Of a stretch of 64,000 nt of DNA, positions 52,246 through 60,226 are shown piece by piece. The DNA is from an uncultured Thermoguttaceae bacterium (GTDB taxonomy: Bacteria; Planctomycetota; Planctomycetia; Pirellulales; Thermoguttaceae), in NCBI GenBank assembly GCA_937951625.1, contig CALFBP010000018.1:62001-126000 (forward strand). The letters run 5' to 3'. Position 1 is the first letter of the stretch. Every line of letters begins with the position of its first letter. The translations under genes and the position numbers were made by a program. The notes beneath the pieces are model-generated. The model saw nothing but the letters and a program-made list of their open reading frames with translations, was not told where the DNA came from and did not search any database.

Positions 52246-53880
52246 ATGAGCCGTTATGCCTGGGCCCGATGGGGCGATGTGAACGCCTTTTTTGGATTGA
52301 TTCTGGACAACGTGGCCGTGATGACGGTGCTGGTGGTGCTGGTTGCGAGCGGCGAGCCAGAGGTCGAACGGCGTTTTTCGCGGGAATTCGTGCTCACGCA
52401 GATGATCCCGGGCACGGTGCTGGGCGTGGTGGTCGGCGATCTGGCCTACACGTGGCTAGCTTTTCGGCTGGCACGGCGGACTGGGCGGTCGGACGTGACC
52501 GCCATGCCCTTGGGGCTCGATACGCCGAGCACCTTTGCCGTCGGTCCGCTGGTGCTTCTGCCCGCGTTGCGCGAGGGCATGACGCGCTACGGCCTCACCC
52601 ACGATCAGGCGATGGTCTTCGCCTGGCATGTGGCCGCTGTCGTCTTGGTGATGGTAGGAATCTTCAAATCGGCGGTCGCGCCGCTGGGAGGGCGCATCCG
52701 GCGATGGGCACCTCGTGCAGGGTTGCTAGGCTCGCTGGCGGGGATCGCCTTGGCCTTGATTGCCTTCTTGCCGCTTTGGAGCCATATCGCCGCGGTGCCG
52801 GTCGTGGGCATGGTGTCGCTCGCCGTGATCCTGGTGAGTCTGGTGGCCCACCGCGCGTTGCCAGGCCATGTTCCCGGCGCCTTGGCTGCGGTGTTGTTGG
52901 GCACGGTGGTGTTCTGGGGTGGTCAACAGCTCGGCGACCTTCTCGACTGGCCGATCGTGCCACCGATCGCTGGCGAGGTAGGCGCTGCCTGGCGAGCGCC
53001 GGATTTGCTACCAGTTTTCGCGCGGGACATTGGCTGGTGGCACCAAGTGCTTTTGGCGGCTTTGGCTAGTCTGCCGGTGATGCTGCCTTTTGCTCTGGCG
53101 ACGGTCGTCGGCGGGATCGATTGCACGGAGAGTGCGGCAGCAGCGGGCGACGAGTATGACACCCGCTCGATCCTTCTGACCGAAGGACTGGCCTCGGTCG
53201 TGGCCGGGCTGTGCGGCGGCGTGATCCAGAACACGCCGTACATCGGCCAACCGGCGTATAAAGCGATGGGTGGCCGTGCGGCCTATACGTTGGCTACGGC
53301 CTTGTTCATCGGGGTGGCTGGGCTGTGCGGTTGGTTCACACACGTCTTTACATGGCTGCCAGCGGCGGCCACGTTTCCCATCCTGATTTTTATCGGCCTG
53401 GAGATCGGTTCGCAGTCGTTTCACGCCACGCCCAAGGCCCACTATCCCGCCGTGGCCCTCGCGATGCTCCCTGCGCTGGCTTATCTCGCTTTGATCCCCG
53501 TGGACCAGGTCTTGGCGGGTAGCACACCGCCGGAACACGTGGCCGCTGCCGTGCAGACACTCCGTTGCTTGTCGAGCGGATTCATCGTCACGAGCCTGCT
53601 GTGGGCCTCGGCCTTGGCTGCGGTGATCGACGGCAAGATGCCTCGGGCGGTTGGGGTTTTGGCCATAGCCGCGGTTTGCAGCCTTTTTGGCGTGATTCAC
53701 TCGCCGCTCGTCCCGGCCGTGATCGCCTGGCCTCATGCCGTGTTCGCCGCCCTGCCCGACGATCCGGCGATCCTTTGCCAGTCGCCGTATCATTGGGCCG
53801 CGGCCTATGGTTTGGCGGCCTTGGTGCTGGCAATCCTCGGTTGGCGCGGCGGCAACCGGGAACGGGCGGTTAGCTTGTGA
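52246..53880 (+). CDS. NCS2/AzgA-like nucleobase permease
   Basis: 544 aa inner-membrane protein with about 13 hydrophobic helices. The ATG at 52246 has GGGGAG three bases before it. GDLAYTWLAFRLARRTGRSDVTAMPLGLDTPS near the N terminus and GGIDCTESAAAAGDEYDTRS, GVIQNTPYIGQPAYKAMGGR in the second half match the inverted-repeat layout of the NCS2 family, where such segments line the substrate site. Cargo is likely a purine or pyrimidine base or a related compound, with proton symport; xanthine, guanine or uracil cannot be told apart here. The branch is unusual, so another cargo is possible. It converges with the sulfatase-like gene. Confidence 0.8.
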   Translation: MSRYAWARWGDVNAFFGLILDNVAVMTVLVVLVASGEPEVERRFSREFVLTQMIPGTVLGVVVGDLAYTWLAFRLARRTGRSDVTAMPLGLDTPSTFAVGPLVLLPALREGMTRYGLTHDQAMVFAWHVAAVVLVMVGIFKSAVAPLGGRIRRWAPRAGLLGSLAGIALALIAFLPLWSHIAAVPVVGMVSLAVILVSLVAHRALPGHVPGALAAVLLGTVVFWGGQQLGDLLDWPIVPPIAGEVGAAWRAPDLLPVFARDIGWWHQVLLAALASLPVMLPFALATVVGGIDCTESAAAAGDEYDTRSILLTEGLASVVAGLCGGVIQNTPYIGQPAYKAMGGRAAYTLATALFIGVAGLCGWFTHVFTWLPAAATFPILIFIGLEIGSQSFHATPKAHYPAVALAMLPALAYLALIPVDQVLAGSTPPEHVAAAVQTLRCLSSGFIVTSLLWASALAAVIDGKMPRAVGVLAIAAVCSLFGVIHSPLVPAVIAWPHAVFAALPDDPAILCQSPYHWAAAYGLAALVLAILGWRGGNRERAVSL

Positions 53881-54010
53881 CTATCGAGCAGTCGCTCAGC
53901 GGTCAACCCCGGGCCGCCGGCCTTGGACGCGATCCCCTCTCTGCCCGACGCTGCTTTTGTACCGCCACGGACATTCAGCCTGGAAGCGCCTACGTGCGAC
54001 GCAATCTTTG

Positions 54011-55225
54011 CTACTCCACGCCGACCAACAGCCGGGGATCGAGCGCCGCTAAGGCCTCCGATCCGTCGGACTTCATCGCTTGATCGTATGCCGACAACGC
54101 GGCGGACATCGCCTCGACAATTTCTGGACACCGATCGGCCACGTCGTTGGCGCACCAGCAATCGTCGGGACGAAGAAAGAGTTCCAAGCGCGATCCTTGG
54201 CGAAAATACCAGGCAGGAGTGACCATGGCCCGTTCTTGGTTTTCGCTCCTGATCCCCACGCACTGCCGCCCACTCTCGCTGTCCTCCTCTGCCAGCCGCA
54301 GCAAGTCGGTCAAGCCAAAAGAGAGATCGGGGGGAACTCCATGCCAATGGCCTAGGGTGGCGGCGAGGTCCGACGGCTGAACGAGGGCGTCGCTACGGTC
54401 CATGGCATCCTTCTGTGAGGGACTGCGATGAATGAGAGGGACACGGGCCAGTTCACTATAAAGGGCGTGATCACAAGGACCGACGCGGAGGTGCTCGCCC
54501 AGCGGAAACCCCCGGGCCGAGGTCACGATGAAAAGCGTGCGTCCCCCTTTTTCGCTCTCGGCGAGCCAATCCAGCATCACGTCCAAACAGGCATCGAGCA
54601 CAGCGACCTGGGCCGCGTAGACCTGCGTGAACTCAAGGACCACGTCGGGATCGTAATCCCGCGGGAGCATGGTCTCCGGGGGGACCACACGCTCGGACGG
54701 CTCCGGGTCGCCCTCATCCCAGACCGCTTGACGAAAATCCCGTGGGGCATCCCAGGCCCTCCCCAAGCTTCCCACGTGGCACCACAGCAGAAAAGGCTCT
54801 GGCACGGAGTCGAGCAGTTCCATCGCCTGGGAGAAATAGCGGCCGAGGAGCGTTTGTTCCAAGGAATCGGCGGGCCGGGTCGGCAATGGCAGGCGGAGAT
54901 TGACGACCTCGCTGAAAGCGGCGGCCAAGGGGTGTTGCGCAACCTCGCGATCGTCGGTCAAGAGCACGGAGTGTGCGCCGCGCTCGACGATCCGCGAAAT
55001 AAGACTTGGCTGGCCCTCGATCGGGGCTTGTGGCCGCATCGCGTGACGCCCCGTCCAACAGGCCGTGCAAAAGTCATGCACATGAGGACTCTCGATGAAC
55101 GCCCCGTCCCAGACGAATCCCTGTGCGGCCAACCGGTCGAAGGCCGGGGTAGGCAGCCACGTGTTGCCGTATGGCCCGAGGTAACCCCAATGGAGCCGAT
55201 CCACGACGAGACAGAGACTATTCAT
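54011..55225 (-). CDS. sulfatase-fold protein lacking catalytic residues
   Basis: 404 aa from the ATG at 55225 (MNSLCLVVDRLHWGYLGPYG). The overall pattern is that of type I sulfatases: an N-terminal VVDRLHWGYLGPYGN, TPAFDRLAAQG, SPHVHDFCTACWTGR, LLWCHVGSLG, and TSARGFPLGEH. Lined up with the consensus, the formylglycine Cys is Val, the following Pro and Arg are Asp and Cys, the metal-binding DD is DR, and the DHG motif is ARG. The scaffold is full length but should neither mature nor bind calcium. There is no signal peptide, so it is probably cytoplasmic. It is the last gene of the minus-strand run after the ECF sigma and anti-sigma genes (206-base gap). Confidence 0.82.
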   Translation of the reverse strand: MNSLCLVVDRLHWGYLGPYGNTWLPTPAFDRLAAQGFVWDGAFIESPHVHDFCTACWTGRHAMRPQAPIEGQPSLISRIVERGAHSVLLTDDREVAQHPLAAAFSEVVNLRLPLPTRPADSLEQTLLGRYFSQAMELLDSVPEPFLLWCHVGSLGRAWDAPRDFRQAVWDEGDPEPSERVVPPETMLPRDYDPDVVLEFTQVYAAQVAVLDACLDVMLDWLAESEKGGRTLFIVTSARGFPLGEHLRVGPCDHALYSELARVPLIHRSPSQKDAMDRSDALVQPSDLAATLGHWHGVPPDLSFGLTDLLRLAEEDSESGRQCVGIRSENQERAMVTPAWYFRQGSRLELFLRPDDCWCANDVADRCPEIVEAMSAALSAYDQAMKSDGSEALAALDPRLLVGVE

Positions 55226-55430
55226 AGTTGTCACTTTTTAGCTCGGAGTAAGGCGGTTCGCCGCGAACGTTTTTTCCGCGGGCGAAGACTGCCGTCGCCG
55301 AGGGCTAGGTGTTTGTGCGGGCGTTGGAATCGTTCCCGCGATCGGTTCCTCAAGGGCCTGGTTGATTGGTCGGTCGGCCGCATGAGTATGTTGCCGACGG
55401 TGGAGGGAAAAGCCTCTCGGCCATGCCATT

Positions 55431-57602
55431 TCATTTTTGGCGGTCAGCACCCATTTGCCGCGCAAGGCGGACCAGTTCCAGGAACTCGGCCCGTTGTGGG
55501 TCGCTGCCTCGCGCTGCCTCGGCGATTCGCTCTACGTCGTCCCACGTGATGTTGCCGCGATGCGGCGAGCAACGGAGGATCTGGCCAAAGGCGGCCACCG
55601 CCGCCGAGAAGCGGAAGTCGGGCGAAGCGGCCTCGAACGATTGGCCTCGATCGATGCCCGGGACTTCCAGCCAACGCGGTTTTTCGCCTCGCGGCTGGAA
55701 GCGCAGACGCACTGTCAGCAGGGTGGTGGCGGGATCGAATACCACGAGATCGCGATCCGACCCGCGCTGGGCCCTGCCGGGACGAGCCTCAACCCGCGGG
55801 GTCTGACCCCTCGAAGTTTGGGAAACGGGAACGACCTCGTACAGCGCCACGACGGTCTGACCTGGCAAAAAGCTCGCACCCCCGATCAGGTCAACGTCCG
55901 CCAAATCATTACGCAAAGGCGGCGAATCGTAACCGATCAAGCGATAGGCGGCCGCCACTTGAGGGTTGAATTGGACCTGCACGCGCACGTCGTTGGCGAT
56001 GGGGAGCGATCGATCAAGGGGCCGGGCCGGCGGAGTGTTATCTGGCTCTAAAACGGGTTGGCTGGAAATGGCGATGCGGACCAAGCGGTGCTCTCCGGCC
56101 CAGGGACATTCTGCCGATTCGACCCGAATGGCAAACCAATTGCCGGGATTCGGCAATGGGTCGTCGTACGCGAAGTCGTTGATCAATTCCTCGATCTGCA
56201 CCTGATCCGGCCGCGGCAGTTGATTGTTTAGCAAACAGCGCCGGACGTGAGCAAACGCGCCGCGATCGACCGCCAAGGAAAACGCCGAATAGGGGAACTT
56301 CGCGGTAGGTAGGAAGTCGTTTTCGACCGGAACCAAAGTCTCGGGCGGGGGATTGTCTGGCGATGTGGCCTCGGCCTGGGGCTCCTTATGTTTTGTTCTC
56401 GCCTTAGTCCGATCCGGACGCGGCTGTCCGTCATGCGATTCGACGTCTCTGGCCGGGCGCATTCCGGGCGGTAGCGCCAAGTGGGATTGGCTGGGCAGCG
56501 ATTTCGCCAGCGTGCCGTTTGGCATTGCACGGATTTCGGACGCAGACGTGTCTTCTCGCGAGGTAGCCGCAGCCCTCTCCCCAGGCTGAGCACTCAAAGC
56601 GCCCGCGTCGCGTCTCTCTTTCGGTTTTGCCGTGGGAGGCAAAGCGGTCAGGTCCGGCGGCGGCGTCGACATATAGACTTCGAGGAAACCGGGTTTCGCC
56701 GCAGCGACATGCCTTGTGCCGCGCGACGCAGCTTGGCCCAAGACGCTTGGCGGTGGATGCAACCTCTCTGCCTTAATCGGAGAGCGTGGCGCCGAGGCGG
56801 CCTTGGATTGCGGTAGCTCGGCATCGGTTGCGATCTGTGACTCCGACCGCGGCGGTTCCTTCGACGGCTCGGCAACGGTTCGTGGCGGGGGATTTTGTGG
56901 GGCGTTTTGCGAGCTGGTCGCTGCGACTTCAGCCGAGGCAGAAGACGCGGAATCACTCGCGGAGGCCGGCGTCGCTGGCGCTGCTTGAGCCTCGGGCACT
57001 GACCGGGCCGGTTGCGGCGTAAGCTCTGCAACCGAGGAGGCCATCGGCCCGCTGAGAGTCTCGGACGTCGATTTCGGGAACGATGCCAAATCCCGGTCTG
57101 CGACAGGCCCGGGGACAGGCGGGGCAAGTCCGCCACCGGCCAATTGCTCCGTCATCCGCTGGCCACGGCCCCAAAACAGGCTGGTCGCGGCGGCCAACAG
57201 GCAGGCGGCAGCCGCTACCGCGGCCCAGCTTCGCCAATCGCGTCGACGTGTCGGGCGTTTCACTTCGATTCGGTCAGGGACCTGGCCCAGGCTCACGGCT
57301 AGAAGGCTCGGGGCTTGTTGCAAGTGCCGGGCGATCGCCTCGCGGAGCGATGGCGATGGCGGTATGACCATCGCGCGATTGGCCGAGCGGAGTCGATCGG
57401 CCCAGCTTTGAATCTCAACGACCTCCCTGCGCGCGGTAGGCGACGTTGCCAATTCGGCCTCGATGCGGGCCTTTTCCACGCCCTCGAGCTGGCCCAAGGC
57501 ATAGGCCGTGAGTTGGGCCTGAAGGACCTCGTCCGCCGGCAGTCGGTCGAGATCTTCATCCGCCGGAAAAGGTCTTTGCGAAGCGTGATGATCGTCGTTC
57601 AT
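55431..57602 (-). CDS. anti-sigma factor fused to YfbK-like scaffold without VWA domain
   Basis: 723 aa. The ATG at 57602 overlaps the sigma-factor stop as ATGA. Residues 1-120 are an anti-sigma-like cytoplasmic part (LTAYALGQLEGVEKARIEAE). A membrane helix follows near 127-147 (AAVAAAACLLAAATSLFW), then about 270 residues rich in Pro, Ala and Ser. From about 422 comes the YfbK N-terminal unit: VENDFLPTAKFPYSAFSLAVD, IEELINDFAYDDPLP, CPWAGEHRLVRIAI. Then, after only about 28 residues, comes the DUF3520 unit (VRVQVQFNPQVAAAYRLIGY, LPGQTVVALYEVVP). In full YfbK relatives a von Willebrand A domain of about 190 residues sits exactly between these two units; here it and its MIDAS motif are absent. 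Likely role: membrane-bound control of the coupled ECF sigma factor. Confidence 0.88.
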   Translation of the reverse strand: MNDDHHASQRPFPADEDLDRLPADEVLQAQLTAYALGQLEGVEKARIEAELATSPTARREVVEIQSWADRLRSANRAMVIPPSPSLREAIARHLQQAPSLLAVSLGQVPDRIEVKRPTRRRDWRSWAAVAAAACLLAAATSLFWGRGQRMTEQLAGGGLAPPVPGPVADRDLASFPKSTSETLSGPMASSVAELTPQPARSVPEAQAAPATPASASDSASSASAEVAATSSQNAPQNPPPRTVAEPSKEPPRSESQIATDAELPQSKAASAPRSPIKAERLHPPPSVLGQAASRGTRHVAAAKPGFLEVYMSTPPPDLTALPPTAKPKERRDAGALSAQPGERAAATSREDTSASEIRAMPNGTLAKSLPSQSHLALPPGMRPARDVESHDGQPRPDRTKARTKHKEPQAEATSPDNPPPETLVPVENDFLPTAKFPYSAFSLAVDRGAFAHVRRCLLNNQLPRPDQVQIEELINDFAYDDPLPNPGNWFAIRVESAECPWAGEHRLVRIAISSQPVLEPDNTPPARPLDRSLPIANDVRVQVQFNPQVAAAYRLIGYDSPPLRNDLADVDLIGGASFLPGQTVVALYEVVPVSQTSRGQTPRVEARPGRAQRGSDRDLVVFDPATTLLTVRLRFQPRGEKPRWLEVPGIDRGQSFEAASPDFRFSAAVAAFGQILRCSPHRGNITWDDVERIAEAARGSDPQRAEFLELVRLARQMGADRQK

Positions 57603-58183
57603 GATGGGACCTCGCTGGCGATTTGCGGCTTGGTTCCCGATTCCGCCCGTGTTTGCTTCGCTGGCCAGCACCGCGACGCCGCGTTTTCCCTCAGGCGTTT
57701 GATCGCCCGATGCATCAGCACTCGAACGTTTCCTTCGGATGTTTCCAGGATGGAGGCGATTTGGCGGTAGGAGAATCCTTCGACCCACAACGAAATGGCC
57801 TCGCGTTGACCCTGCGGTAGATCGTTCATGAGGCGGCCGAGTTGCTGGACCATGTCGCGTTGTTCGGCGGCTGCGGCGGGGTCGGGCTCGTGGCTGGGGC
57901 ATTGGGAAAGCTCCAGATCGCCGGCGTCCGAAGACCGCCTGCGCTGCCGCAGCCAGTCGATCGCCTTATTTCGGCATACCGCAAAAAGCCATTGGGCCAT
58001 CCGACCCTCCAAATCCTCGGACACCTGGTCACACAAACGGAGAAAGACATGCTGCACGATGTCGCGTGCCGCGTGTTCATCTCCCACCAATCGGCAGGCA
58101 AAGCGGACCAGCGGGGCCTCGTAGCGCTCTACCGCCTCGAGCACCCACTCCCGGCGCTGTTCCGGACCAGCGTGCGCGGACAT
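57599..58183 (-). CDS. ECF-type RNA polymerase sigma factor
   Basis: 194 aa from the ATG at 58183; the frame opens ten codons earlier with TTG. Region 2 is seen as YEAPLVRFACRLVGDEHAARDIVQHVFLRLCDQ and MAQWLFAVCRNKAIDWLRQ, and region 4 as LPQGQREAISLWVEGFSYRQIASILETSEGNVRVLMHRAIKRLR, with the helix-turn-helix in the second part. The linker is rich in Pro, Glu and Ala. It belongs to the sigma factors common in planctomycetes that pair with large membrane anti-sigma proteins, and the anti-sigma gene is translationally coupled to it. The target promoters are unknown; autoregulation is common in the class. Confidence 0.93.
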   Translation of the reverse strand: MSAHAGPEQRREWVLEAVERYEAPLVRFACRLVGDEHAARDIVQHVFLRLCDQVSEDLEGRMAQWLFAVCRNKAIDWLRQRRRSSDAGDLELSQCPSHEPDPAAAAEQRDMVQQLGRLMNDLPQGQREAISLWVEGFSYRQIASILETSEGNVRVLMHRAIKRLRENAASRCWPAKQTRAESGTKPQIASEVPS

Positions 58184-58534
58184 CCCTCTTCCCCCGGGGT
58201 GAGGTGCGTCCAAGAAGAATTACGTTTGAACGAACACGACGTTACACCAGACGGCTCGATGCCGATTCATTCGCCGAATACGCCTCCAGTTTAACTTAAT
58301 TTTGCTGACCGATGCCAGTCTGCGGGGCTTGGCTAGGCCCGTTCTGTTTCTGCTGTTTGTAGGGCCAACATTTCAAGATCGAGGGGGGTAAAACCCCAGA
58401 AAATATGACCTGTCTCGGATGGATTTTCGTTATTCAAAGGAATTTGATTTCTCTGGCAACCATGGCATAGGCTGCAAAGGGATTTTCCGATACAATGGGT
58501 AGGGTGATCTCTCTGTGCTGCCGGGGGGTGCGTC
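58184..58534. other. divergent intergenic region between ECF sigma and BON-protein genes
   Basis: 351 bases. GATACAAT (58489-58496) is a possible -10 for the plus-strand gene, without a convincing -35. In the minus direction the sequence GTGTAACGTCGT near 58230-58245 resembles the AAC and CGT cores of ECF-type promoters but with wrong spacing for a confident call. No gene or strong hairpin was found. Confidence 0.35.
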
Positions 58535-59380
58535 ATGTGGATATCGTGTCGATCCATCGTGGTTTTCGTAGCCCTGGTGGTCACGTCGGGTACGGCCTGG
58601 GCCCAGTTTGGCGGACTTTCCAGTTCGTCGGGAATGTTTGGTTCGCGGACGATGGGGCAGGCGATGGGTGGGGCAGCCCGAACTTTCGGCGGAACCAGCC
58701 GAAACAGCGGGATCGGGATCGGAACCGGTCTGGGCTTGGGTACGGGATTGGGTTCCGGCATGGGCATGGGGCTGGGGTCCAGTTCTTTCGGCAATACCCG
58801 GTTCCGCTTCGCTACCCGCCGTCAGGGCGACTTTGTCGGGGCCGATTCAGGAGACATCAACCCTTCCATTCTCGGCGGACTGACGGGGACGACCGGCGGC
58901 GCCAGCGCTTCGGGCGGAACTGCTTACGGCACGGCCGGGTCCACAGCAGTCGGCACGTATGCGGGTAGTGCGCGGCAGGGTGCGGGGACTTATAGAAACT
59001 ACGGACGCAGGTCCGCTCGAGGCAGTTACGGCGCTGAGACTTCGCAAGGCATGGCCGTGGGCCTGGATATGAATTTCGAAGTCGAGTCGTTGCCCGACGA
59101 CAAGCTCAGCGCCGCGGCAACGAAGTCTCTGGCCCAGGCGATGCGACTTGCCCCGGGGGCCCCGGTGGAGGTAACGGTTCAAGCGGGGACGGCGGTGCTG
59201 CGGGGCGTGGTGGCGACGCCCCATGATCGCGCGTTAGCGGAGCAATTGGTACTCCTGGAACCCGGGATCGTCCGGGTGACCAATGAACTCCAGGTGGCCC
59301 CGCATGGCGCGACGCTGGGGAAGGCACGGATGCCGGGGAACTCGCGTTCGGAGGACTTGCCAACGTCCCCGAGGCAGTAG
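58535..59380 (+). CDS. secreted Gly-rich protein with C-terminal BON domain
   Basis: 281 aa with a clear signal peptide (MWISCRSIVVFVALVVTSGTAWA, cleavage after AWA). About 150 residues of low complexity follow, rich in Gly, Ser, Thr and Met, including alternating Gly-x runs (GIGIGTGLGLGTGLGSGMGM). The last third contains a BON-like unit (VEVTVQAGTAVLRGVVATP, AEQLVLLEPGIVRVTNELQV), a phospholipid- or peptidoglycan-associated domain of OsmY-like and secretin-associated proteins. The protein is probably periplasmic or attached to the outer membrane. The 3' 275 bases overlap the lipoprotein gene on the other strand, and the BON domain lies in that overlap. GGGGGG ten bases before the ATG may act as ribosome-binding site. 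Confidence 0.82.
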   Translation: MWISCRSIVVFVALVVTSGTAWAQFGGLSSSSGMFGSRTMGQAMGGAARTFGGTSRNSGIGIGTGLGLGTGLGSGMGMGLGSSSFGNTRFRFATRRQGDFVGADSGDINPSILGGLTGTTGGASASGGTAYGTAGSTAVGTYAGSARQGAGTYRNYGRRSARGSYGAETSQGMAVGLDMNFEVESLPDDKLSAAATKSLAQAMRLAPGAPVEVTVQAGTAVLRGVVATPHDRALAEQLVLLEPGIVRVTNELQVAPHGATLGKARMPGNSRSEDLPTSPRQ

Positions 59381-60140
59381 CGCTCGGTTCGGGACTGAAG
59401 GCCACGGCCGCTGGGGGACCCCCAGAATTGGGCGAGGATGCTGCCCTCCGCTGCTGAAGCCTGCGGAACATGTCGTCGGGAAGCTGGATGGTGGTGCTTC
59501 GCAGAGTGTTTTCGACATTCGGGGCAGAGGGCTGTCCACGGGCTGAGTTCGAGGCCGCGTCGTAAGAGGCCTGCCGCACCATCGGGTCACTGGTATTGAT
59601 CCGTGCGCTGTGGCGTTCTTGGGGCGTTGGGTCTGGCGTGGTTCCATTAAGCACCAGTCGGGTCATTTCCCCCACGACGATCTGACCCGAACGCGGCGCG
59701 AATCGCACGATCAGGCTGATGTCTTTTCGCGGTCCCCCGGCTTCGTCCCAGGGTATCCAAATCGCGTAGGCCGGTCCCACCTTGACTGGATCGTAGCGTG
59801 CGGCGAGCTGTTCGGGGGTGAAGACATACTTTCGATCAGGCCGGGTATTGGCCTCTGTCCGTCCGGTTTCATCGAAGGCATAGACCGAGAGCGTGCCGTC
59901 GACTTTGATCGGCTTGGTGCCCGAGGCGTCGTAAAAAAGGATCCGCCCGGCGTAGCCACGGATCGGCGGTCCGCCAACCTGGTGGACCACCCCCTCGCTC
60001 CAGATGGCCACAATGCTGGACGGCTGTTGAGGCTTTTCGTTTGCGCCAGGCCAAAGCGATGGGGCCTTCGATAGATCGAGCGTGGAGCAACCAACGATTG
60101 CGGTTACGAACATGAAAACGACAGCGTGAGCGGGTTTCAT
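59106..60140 (-). CDS. lipoprotein with conserved beta domain and Pro-rich tail
   Basis: 344 aa from the ATG at 60140, which yields a clean lipoprotein signal (MKPAHAVVFMFVTAIVGC, Cys18). An in-frame ATG at 60227 overlaps the secretin stop as TAATG and would add 29 residues; coupling argues for it, signal-peptide shape against it. Residues about 60-163 form the domain shared with the lipoprotein at 27245: LSVYAFDETG, FTPEQLAARY, AIWIPWDEAG, ISLIVRFAPRSG. The remainder is Pro/Ser/Ala-rich. Its last 91 residues are encoded antisense to the BON protein and look like translated opposite strand, so an original stop was probably lost near 59380. It lies 86 bases behind the secretin gene, so a helper role for the secretin is likely (inference). 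Confidence 0.78.
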   Translation of the reverse strand: MKPAHAVVFMFVTAIVGCSTLDLSKAPSLWPGANEKPQQPSSIVAIWSEGVVHQVGGPPIRGYAGRILFYDASGTKPIKVDGTLSVYAFDETGRTEANTRPDRKYVFTPEQLAARYDPVKVGPAYAIWIPWDEAGGPRKDISLIVRFAPRSGQIVVGEMTRLVLNGTTPDPTPQERHSARINTSDPMVRQASYDAASNSARGQPSAPNVENTLRSTTIQLPDDMFRRLQQRRAASSPNSGGPPAAVAFSPEPSATASGTLASPPNASSPASVPSPASRHAGPPGVHWSPGRSRVPGVPIAPLTRDHGASPPRPAAPPSPLEPLPPPGPPGQVASPGPETSLPRR

Positions 60141-60226
60141 GGCTGATCGCCGAAGATGGGTTTTCTCGCGGCTCGGAGGACTTCCCTGGATCATGAAGCG
60201 ACCGCTTTCGCGAATGAGGTTTGTCA

